Part shown: one piece after another, positions 1-7,036 of the stretch
How the letters are laid out: the number at the start of each line of letters is the position of its first letter
Position numbering within the stretch: the first letter of the stretch is position 1
Source of the DNA: Lachnospiraceae bacterium UBA3386
GTDB lineage: Bacteria > Bacillota > Clostridia > Lachnospirales > Lachnospiraceae
DNA: 7,036 nt
Direction: 5' to 3'
Assembly (NCBI GenBank): GCA_002358875.1
Contig: DEPS01000044.1
Location: 3,781 to 10,816, forward strand
The notes under the pieces: model-generated
The model's database searches: none
What the model was told of the DNA's origin: nothing
What the model saw: the letters and a program-made list of their open reading frames with translations, nothing else
Position numbers and translations under genes: made by a program

Positions 1-88
1 CCCGACCTACCGCTTAGGAGTAGCTCGAATTTCGTATTGTCACATGCTGTATAATGCTTGGAAGTCTTGATTTTTCTATATTTTCCAC

Positions 89-122
89 AGGTCAGCTTAT
101 CGGATTTTCCTAACGAATGATG
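89..122 (+). repeat. Diverged direct repeat, copy A
   Basis: This 34-base segment matches 191-224 at 28 of 34 positions without gaps. Weaker similarity continues for about another 28 bases (16 matches). Its best conserved part is AGGTCAG followed by TTTTCCTAAC. The two copies start exactly 102 bases apart. A shared core ending in CGGATTTTCC (101-110) recurs as CGAATTTTCC (203-212) and CGGACTTTCC (254-263). Confidence 0.6.
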
Positions 123-190
123 GCTGTTTTTGACTAATCTCAGACCGTCCAATTAGCAAGCGATTAGCTGGCTATGTAAAAAGAGGGAAG

Positions 191-224
191 AGGTCAGGTT
201 TCCGAATTTTCCTAACAAATGCTG
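191..224 (+). repeat. Diverged direct repeat, copy B
   Basis: This is the second copy of the 34-base repeat (28/34 identical to 89-122). A shorter related motif, GGATTTCGGACTTTCC at 248-263, follows with its core 51 bases after the equivalent core in this copy, half the A-to-B distance. Function is unknown; the regular spacing suggests protein-binding sites or the remains of a tandem duplication. Confidence 0.6.
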
Positions 225-249
225 CCGCGTGATGACTGATCATACGCGG
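225..249. other. Bulged hairpin between repeat cores
   Basis: CCGCGT at 225-230 pairs with ACGCGG at 244-249. Inside, ATGA pairs with TCAT, leaving one bulged G and a CTGA loop, for about 10 base pairs in all. It lies downstream of the PIN gene and could end that transcript, but no T-tract follows on the minus strand, so it is not called an intrinsic terminator. Confidence 0.45.
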
Positions 250-296
250 ATTTCGGACTTTCCATGATCCTCTTCGTGAAGTTTTCGTTATAGGTT

Positions 297-812
297 TTAT
301 AGCTTGAAATTCATCTGTCTCATAAAGTAAAACAGGTTTTCACATTTAATGTTAAAATGGGCTGCTACATCTGGGAGCTTCGCATTCCTCGAAGGGTTGT
401 GTGCCGAAAGTCCTGTCCCCGCAGTCTGTTCCGCAGTAATGATTACTGCCCCCGTGTCCATCGCTGCGGCAATTAGCCAGGGATCTGCAATATCTCCTCT
501 TGCCCAATTTCGGAGAGCCTCCTCTCGATACAATCCACAGTGCTGCACATAGCTGAGTACCTTCCCATAATTCGTAACGATTGCAGGGGATTTCACTGAC
601 AGCGCTTCGAAGTCCTCAAGATTCTCAAGCCATGATGATAACTCATCTTCAAGTTTTGAAACTTCTGCAACAACTACATCCAACACGGTTACGGAATCCA
701 GCTTGAGTTTCTCCTCTAATTGATTCCAAAACCCCTCGGCGAAATCGAAAGGGTAGTATAGCCTATGTGGTGTGATAAAAATGTTTGAATCCAGCAGATA
801 TTTTTCAGCCAT
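297..812 (-). CDS. DUF4411 PIN-like domain protein, putative toxin ribonuclease
   Basis: This 171-residue protein matches the DUF4411 type of PIN-fold protein. PIN domains are metal-dependent ribonucleases and often act as toxins. The acidic pattern expected of a PIN active site is visible: D8 in YLLDSNIFI, E50 in VVVAEV, D107 and D110 in GDIADPWLIAAA, and T126/E128 in IITAE. A C-terminal KLPDV motif near residue 145 is also typical of the group. Its ATG shares one base with the stop of the upstream XRE/ImmA gene (TGATG), so the two are co-transcribed and probably translationally coupled. DUF4411 genes are commonly found paired with HTH-peptidase M78 proteins, which supports a toxin-antitoxin reading. 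RNase activity and the target RNA are inferred. The fold assignment is fairly secure; the toxin role is not proven. Confidence 0.85.
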   Translation of the reverse strand: MAEKYLLDSNIFITPHRLYYPFDFAEGFWNQLEEKLKLDSVTVLDVVVAEVSKLEDELSSWLENLEDFEALSVKSPAIVTNYGKVLSYVQHCGLYREEALRNWARGDIADPWLIAAAMDTGAVIITAEQTAGTGLSAHNPSRNAKLPDVAAHFNIKCENLFYFMRQMNFKL

Positions 813-1978
813 CAGATACCACCCGCCTTTCCAACAAGTTCGTGAAAGGTCTTACCGGTTGTATTTGTAAGGCGATAAGCATCTCGATATTGGGTTCTAC
901 CGCTCTGAGCACTTGCATATAACGCCTGGATGAATCTTTTATCCCACTTAGTACTCAGCGTACGGTAAAAATCTCCTCCGCCAGATCCTTTATCTTGTCT
1001 CTGGTCCTGTGCCGCCTTAAACTGCTTTTGAAACAGTTTCAGCAATCTCCCATACTCTGTTTGATCAATTTTACCAGTATCCAATGCCTTCCTTAGCAAG
1101 ACAAATCGGCTACATACAAAACGCTTTCCCAACTCACTGATAATGTGTCCCGTGCTTCCGCTTTGCTTAGACCACTCAGCAGAGAAAATAGAATCTGGAA
1201 CCAAGATCTCAGCAGCCACAGCGTTACAGAATTGCTCCTCCTTGCTGACTTTCTGAGATATCCCATATGTGTCATTATAAAAATTATCTTTGCCTATCCA
1301 GACATGGACAAGTTCATGCAACAAAGAAAAAAGCTTTCCGTTTTCAGTATCTCGGGAATTAATAAAAATCAAAGGTGCATAAAGATCTATAAGAGTAAAT
1401 GCCCTGAATTCTTCCACACTAAGTGTACGATGAGTGTTATTCCCCACTACACCGTTCATCATAACAAGAACTCCAAGATTCATAATAGAATTCCGCAGAC
1501 TTCTAAATGCCTCTGCAGAACTTCTTAAATCATCAAACCAATTGAGGCTCAACCCTAATTCTTGTCTGATAACATCTGCCGTGAAAGCAACACCATCACT
1601 TATCTTGGCGCTGCCAACAAAAGCATATTTAGATGCCCCATTATCTTTATTATATTCTGCCATCCACTCCTGCACACTGGACATAAGATCAACGGTGTCG
1701 ATTAGATTCCTGCTTGGATTATGGACAGAAATACTGTCAATGGTACGAAAATCAACGATCTTACACTCCTCCACCGGAGGTTCATCCAAAAAGAAATACC
1801 CAAAGGGAATGCTGATTTTTCTGCTGACATCTTCAATCTGATTGAAAGTAGGCGTCTTTTCGCCAGAGATCCACTTTGCAATCATGTCAATTACAGAGCT
1901 GCTTGCGCTGCCCATCTGAGCTTTTTGCATTGCCCAATCAAGTATAGCTGGCTGAACATTTACAGATACACCTGGCAT
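812..1978 (-). CDS. XRE-family regulator fused to ImmA/IrrE (peptidase M78) metalloprotease, antitoxin candidate
   Basis: The protein has 388 residues from the start chosen here. An XRE-type helix-turn-helix occupies roughly residues 8-64, ending in the IPFGYFFL stretch characteristic of this family. A zinc-protease domain of the ImmA/IrrE (M78) family follows, with HELVH at 221-225 and EQFCN at about 248-252 supplying the likely third ligand. A C-terminal tail of about 90 residues is typical of long COG2856-type proteins. I place the start at the ATG at 1978 because AAAGGAGGT lies eight bases upstream; the longer GTG frame at 1987 would overlap that ribosome-binding site. The gene overlaps the PIN gene by one base. 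The likely role is to bind the palindrome at 2027-2041 and repress its own operon, while neutralising or controlling the PIN protein. Proteolytic relief of repression, as with ImmA/ImmR in ICEBs1, is an inference. Confidence 0.88.
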   Translation of the reverse strand: MPGVSVNVQPAILDWAMQKAQMGSASSSVIDMIAKWISGEKTPTFNQIEDVSRKISIPFGYFFLDEPPVEECKIVDFRTIDSISVHNPSRNLIDTVDLMSSVQEWMAEYNKDNGASKYAFVGSAKISDGVAFTADVIRQELGLSLNWFDDLRSSAEAFRSLRNSIMNLGVLVMMNGVVGNNTHRTLSVEEFRAFTLIDLYAPLIFINSRDTENGKLFSLLHELVHVWIGKDNFYNDTYGISQKVSKEEQFCNAVAAEILVPDSIFSAEWSKQSGSTGHIISELGKRFVCSRFVLLRKALDTGKIDQTEYGRLLKLFQKQFKAAQDQRQDKGSGGGDFYRTLSTKWDKRFIQALYASAQSGRTQYRDAYRLTNTTGKTFHELVGKAGGI

Positions 1979-4900
1979 TCTCAACACCTCCTTTCATAAT
2001 TTCTCATTCTTATTCTACTTTTTCTACTTGACAAAGTCAAGAAAAAGTGGTATAAGCACCTGCCATGTCTTTCCTAATTATAGCCTTTCAAAAGCCCTTT
2101 GTCATTGGATTCATGGTTCAATCAATAACAAAAAAAGAAGGGCAGGCTGACCAACGCAATCGGTCAAACCTGCCCTATGTAGCATATCTTCAGATGAATT
2201 GCCGTTTTCTTCGGCCTCCGTATATCGGAGATCATAAACTCTGTGCCAGCGTTTTCAGGAGTGCTGCCATCTCCGGATTCTGCAGGATGCGGATCAACGC
2301 TTCCTGATCGGTTTCCTGTTTCTGCGCCGCTTCCGCTGCCTGCGCTTCCGCTGCCTGAACCTGCCCGCCAGTTTCGTTTGCTTCATTCCCGGAGCCCTTA
2401 CCGGAATAGAAGGTCTCTTCAAACCTCTGTGCATTAAGCCGCCTGTCATCGTCGATGATATGGGAATACACATCCGCCACCATCTTCAGCTGTGCATGAC
2501 CGGAGTCTCCCTGTACGGATTTCATATCGCCGCCATTCAGCTTCAGCTTATAAGTAATGCTGGTATGACGGATGGAGTGGAAGACCACCTTTGGAAACCC
2601 GTTCTCCCGGATCAGTTTATTAAAGGCCCTGTTAATGATCTGGCTTTCGACCGGCCTGCCGTTTGCGCTGCAGAATACGAGATTAAAATCGAGGAACTCG
2701 TCGCCGAAAAGGTCTTTCAGTTCTTCCACTTCTTTCTTCCTCTCCACCAGCATTTCCGCCACTGTTTTCGGAAGAAAAACCCTACGGATACTTGTTTTGG
2801 TCTTTGGCTCTTTCAGAACAAGGCGGGTATGGGTACTTGCAAAGGCGGGAGGAAACTTCAGGACAACGCCCCGTTCATCCAGCGTGTCCATAGCATCCCG
2901 GTTAACCCGCTGCAGTTCCTTATCTACATAGATATTGGCGCGGCCTGCAGCGATGCTCTCTTCCTCGATATCCACACAGTCCCAGGTAAGTGCCAGCATT
3001 TCACCCATACGAAGGGAACAGGAAAACGCCAGATTCAGCGCCAGCCGGAGCATGTCATCATCACATACATCCAGTGCCTTGAACAGAATATCCGCTGTCC
3101 AGATATTCCTCGGAACATGTTCTTCCTTCGGAAGCGTGGCATTGGCAACCGGGTTTTTCGGCATCAGTTCCCACTTCACGGCCTGATTGAAAGCCGTCCG
3201 CAGGATCTTATGGATCTCACGGATCGTATGTGCCGTCAGAAATTCATTCTTAGGCTGCACATTGTTCACAACAACCGGCTTTACCTTCTGCAGGCTCTTA
3301 TAGAACTGATCCATCACCCGCGTGTTCAGGGCGGAAAGCTGCATTTCCCCAATCAGCGGCCTCACATAATTGCTCATGAGGCTGCGCCGTGATTCGTATG
3401 TAGACATTGCCCAGTTGTTTACGCCATAAATGGCAAAATATTCATCCAGCAGGTCATTCACGGTCTTTGCCGTAGGGATCACGAACGTCCCGTTTTCCTG
3501 TTCGCATTCAATTTCCGCTTTGCGCTTCCTCGCGTCCGCATTGTTATCGAAGGTCTCCCATTTTTGGTGCTTCTTTCCCTTTTCGTCAATATAAGAATAG
3601 ACAACGGAATATTTCTTCTTCCGTTTAACAATGGATGCCATTTCGACTCCTTTCCGGCCATTTCCTGGCCTCTTCCGGCGGCACCTTCCTGTAATGCGAC
3701 TGGCTCTGATACCATTCCTCGAAGCTGTCTTTCATGATCCGCATCTTGCCGCCGACCATAACCACCTTAAACAGCTTCTTTTTAATCAGCCAGTAAGTGC
3801 CGGTCTTACCAAGCCCAAGCAGTTGGCCCATCTGCTGGACAGACATGCTCGTTGCTTCCTTCTTTTCACTCATGTCCACAACCTTCCTTTCTGTGATATT
3901 GGCTTTTGCCTGCTGTCATCGTATCGAACTCCAGTCCAAAAATTAAGGATGTCGCCAGCCACAACGACATCCTTGACAAATCCTTACAACTGTGTATCAA
4001 GCCATTCATCAAAACTCTTTTTAGAGATCCGGATATGACCGCCGATCCGGACGCTCCGGAACAGATTTTTCTTCACAAGGTTGTAGGCTGAGGAGCGGCT
4101 GATTTCCAGAATGTCCTGGATCTCATCCACTGTATATGTACGTTTATCAAATCCTTCGGACTGTACCGGCATCTCCATTACCGCCTGATTCATCTCTGCT
4201 ATTTTCTCTTCAAACATTATCGTCTTTACCTCCGTCTTCAGTATCATATATCCTGTAGTCCTTCGGGATCCGGATGATCCCCATGCTGATTTTTATGATT
4301 CTGTTGATTTCCTTCATATGCTCCGCCGGGATCCTGCCAAAATATTTCAGCACCCGGCATTTGTCGATTGTCTTGATCTGTTCCAGCTGCACCACCGAGG
4401 CCGTCTTCAGTCTCCCGACCGGCGGCAGAAGATAATGTGTCGGTTGGTCTTTTTTCTTATACGTGTGGGAGGTCATCGTTGCCACAATTATCGTGGAGCT
4501 GTGGAGGTTGCCGGTATTGTTCTGTAAAACCACCACCGGCCTCTTGCCTCCTTGTTCGGATCCCTTGAAGGGATTCAGGTTCGCCAGGTAAATGTCTCCC
4601 CGGCGGTATGTCCATTCCTTCTTCATACCCATGCGTGTCTGCCTCCGTCAGAACTTCAGCGGCAAAGCTGACTTTTTGCTGGAGCCGTTATAAGTAAGCA
4701 GTACCTGATAGGTATACTTCTTGAATCCCGGCATGTTGGAAGCCATCGCCTTGCCTTCCCGGTAAATGATCAGCGGATCCACACGGCGGCAGCGCTTGAT
4801 AAGCCTTTCCCGGTCATATTCACCATAATAGAGATCCACAAACCGGATCATGCCCTGGACTGTCTCTGAACGAAGGGAATCCGGATCTCCATCCCATGCC

Positions 4901-7036
4901 TCCAGAATAATAGAAAGAGCTTCCTTATACCGCTCCGCGCCGACCTTATGGTATTCCTTGAACGCCGTTGCAATGCAGGCCAGCCGCTTCTTCCCACGCT
5001 GCTGTCCGTAATCCAGTCGCAGCCCGGTACTCTCTGTCGCCTTGAAAAAGGCTGTCGCTTCCGGATCACCTGCAAAAACCAGAGCCCGGATTTTGGAACC
5101 TGCCGTGAGATTGGCAGATGCTCCGGTCTGCTGGGCGAAGAGCATCGCCTCATCGGATTCTGTCAGGCCGTAATAAACCTTGCACCTGATCGGAAGGTCA
5201 CGGCCTTTGTTCCTGTGCTTCCTGGCGGCAATGGTATGCTGGCCGTCAAACACGTAATAATGGCCGTTACGGCAGCTCACCTTCGGTTCATTCGCAATCC
5301 GCTCGTCAAACTCTGCCGCGATCTTATGAACCCTCGTTGTGTTCAGTTCTCTCTGGTAGGCCTCCCTCGGCACTTCCAGCTGACGGCTGTTCAATGTGAT
5401 TTCCCTGTAGCTCAGTTCATCCGTTTTCATGGTCTGACTCCCTCCGTATTTTATTCAAGTATGTAACCCCTTCTTCGGCAAGTGCCTTCACCTGCCGGCG
5501 GTATTTCTTTTTCCGGTAAATATCTTCGTAAGTGTTCAAACAGAGATCCCAGCGGTCAATCAGTGTTTCCAGCGCGTCCCGCAGTTCATATAGCATGTCC
5601 TCCGCAGTACCCCGCCCATCCGAGGTAAGCATGTTGTCGGATATCTCCTGTATAGCCTGCAGCTCCTCGGCCTTTGTGCGGCGGGCTGCACCGGCAGGGG
5701 AGTCACCGTCATCCACTTCCCGCAGACTTCCATCTACATCATCTGACCCGGCATTTGTGCCTGCACCGTGCCCATCCTCATCTGGGTTCGTCTGTTCCTG
5801 CCGCCGCCCTTGAGCTTCCGGAGTGGGAGAGGGGTGCTGTAATTTTCTGGTCAGCACTTCACGCCGCTCCGGCTCGGCTTTTCCAATCGCCCGGATGGCC
5901 TGGTCTGTTCCCTTCAGCTTGCCGGAGAGGATTTCCTGCTTCATGCCGGGAACCGCCTCCTCGGCAGCGTCCACGCCACGGGCAAATTCCTCTGCGCGGC
6001 GGACAAAGCGCTCGCTTGTGCCTATCTCCCTGGCAATTTTCTCGCTTGTCTTTTCAGAAGTAGGTTGGTGGTCATTTTGTCCACTAACCTCTTCAGAAAA
6101 CTGATTTTTACCAGCTGCATTCGGAACCGAGGCTTTCTCTGCCTCATACTGTTTCCCGATCAGGTATTTCCGCTGCTCGGGCGTAAGGTTCCGCCGCCCA
6201 AGCTGGTTCCTGCAGATCCAGGCGATCACGGCGAACCGGTCCGGAAAATCTTTCTCAAATGTGTCATACGGGATCTCCGGGTGTGCCTGCACGATCCGGT
6301 AGCGGTTATGGCCGTCCACAATGACGCCGTTCCAGATGATCAGCGGGTTGATCACCCGGCCATCGGCCAGAATGTTTTCTTCCAGCTGCCGGTATTCCTC
6401 GTCTGTAAGGGGAGGAATCTTTCCGGCAAATTCCGGATCAATCTTTAAATCCATCTTGTTCCTCCTGTGTAAAGGCAGGCCGCTACCGCAATCTATACTG
6501 ACCGCACAGCTGGCCTGCCATTCATCTTCAATATGCTCGTCCTCCTATTTGTCCACGACACCCCGGAGAACCGGACAAAATGTCCGATGGGAAATACATC
6601 AGGCGGCAGGCCTGCTTGCCTGCGCTCATGGGAGTCTCACCCCTCCGCGGTTCTCGCCGAGCCGCCCTAAGACGGAAGTATCATTATCCCCTTCCCCAGG
6701 TCATGGCCGCCGCCGGGTGCAGTCCCGGCATTTGCAGTAGGTTTGAACCGCTCCCGATGAATTCCTGCCGTCAAAGAAAAAAGTGCTGCAGTATCCGTCC
6801 GATCATGGCGAACCTCTCTTAGGCTCTCTGGAGAAATCAAGAATCAGAATGTGCCTGATGAAATGTATATTCAGTTGTCAAAGTGCGCATGGCAGCAAAT
6901 TCGCTGCTCTGAAGTCAGTGTAATAAGAAAGTCCTGTTTCCGTTAGAGCCTGTCACGCCCGGTTTACCGGGTCTGTTACACCCGGTTACAGTTTCGCGGA
7001 CAGGACAAACAGGTCCTGGGCAATGTCCCGGAGCTC

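Larger units (their letters stand above)
1..296. other. Gene-free AT-rich region downstream of the PIN toxin
   Basis: I see no supportable gene here. The stretch lies after the stop of the PIN-domain gene. It contains two diverged direct repeats 102 bases apart, a third shorter copy 51 bases further on, and a bulged hairpin at 225-249, each listed separately. A TATAAT hexamer occurs on the plus strand at 49-54 but lacks a convincing -35 partner. The role of the region is unknown; recombinase or regulator binding sites at an element edge would fit. Confidence 0.5.

Overview
The window looks like one end of an integrative mobile element from a Gram-positive host, most likely a gut Clostridia/Lachnospiraceae-type Firmicute. 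This is inferred from strong GGAGG ribosome-binding sites, moderate GC, and the combination of a Tn916/phage-type tyrosine integrase with MerR/AlpA-like excisionase proteins, a PemK/MazF toxin and ParB-like proteins. The species cannot be fixed from the sequence. Every gene I can support is on the minus strand, so the window is read from its right end to its left.

Right part, 7036 to 3984. A 16-residue gene tail (6986-7036) is followed by about 530 bases with no conventional gene but dense structure: a pair of 14-base direct repeats, many hairpins, three short reading frames with ribosome-binding sites, and alternating complementary segments resembling an attenuator. This leads into a tight operon: a ParB-type protein with a DGHNR motif (5417-6454), a second ParB/DGQHR-fold protein with a DGQHT motif (4648-5430, 14-base overlap), a MazF-family endoribonuclease toxin with no visible MazE (4210-4632), and a small helix-turn-helix protein overlapping the toxin's end (3984-4217). 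A hairpin terminator closes this group.

Middle, 3873 to 2128. A second, paralogous helix-turn-helix protein (excisionase candidate) overlaps the start of a complete tyrosine recombinase (2232-3641), which ends in a strong intrinsic terminator. This is the usual recombination module at an element end, and the attachment site is expected close by, between about 2060 and 2235.

Left part, 2060 to 1. Base composition becomes visibly more AT-rich. An XRE/ImmA-type metalloprotease regulator (812-1978) and a DUF4411 PIN-fold putative toxin (297-812) overlap by one base and form a toxin-antitoxin-like operon. Upstream, two near-consensus divergent promoters share a perfect CTTGAC-AAA-GTCAAG palindrome across both -35 boxes, a likely autoregulatory operator. 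The last 296 bases carry no gene but contain diverged direct repeats and a hairpin.

The right and middle parts read as maintenance/regulation plus integration-excision functions of one element. The left part is either a stabilising cargo module at its edge or a host/neighbouring-element locus just outside it. The most unusual parts are the structured multi-peptide leader before the first ParB gene and the palindrome-centred divergent promoter.
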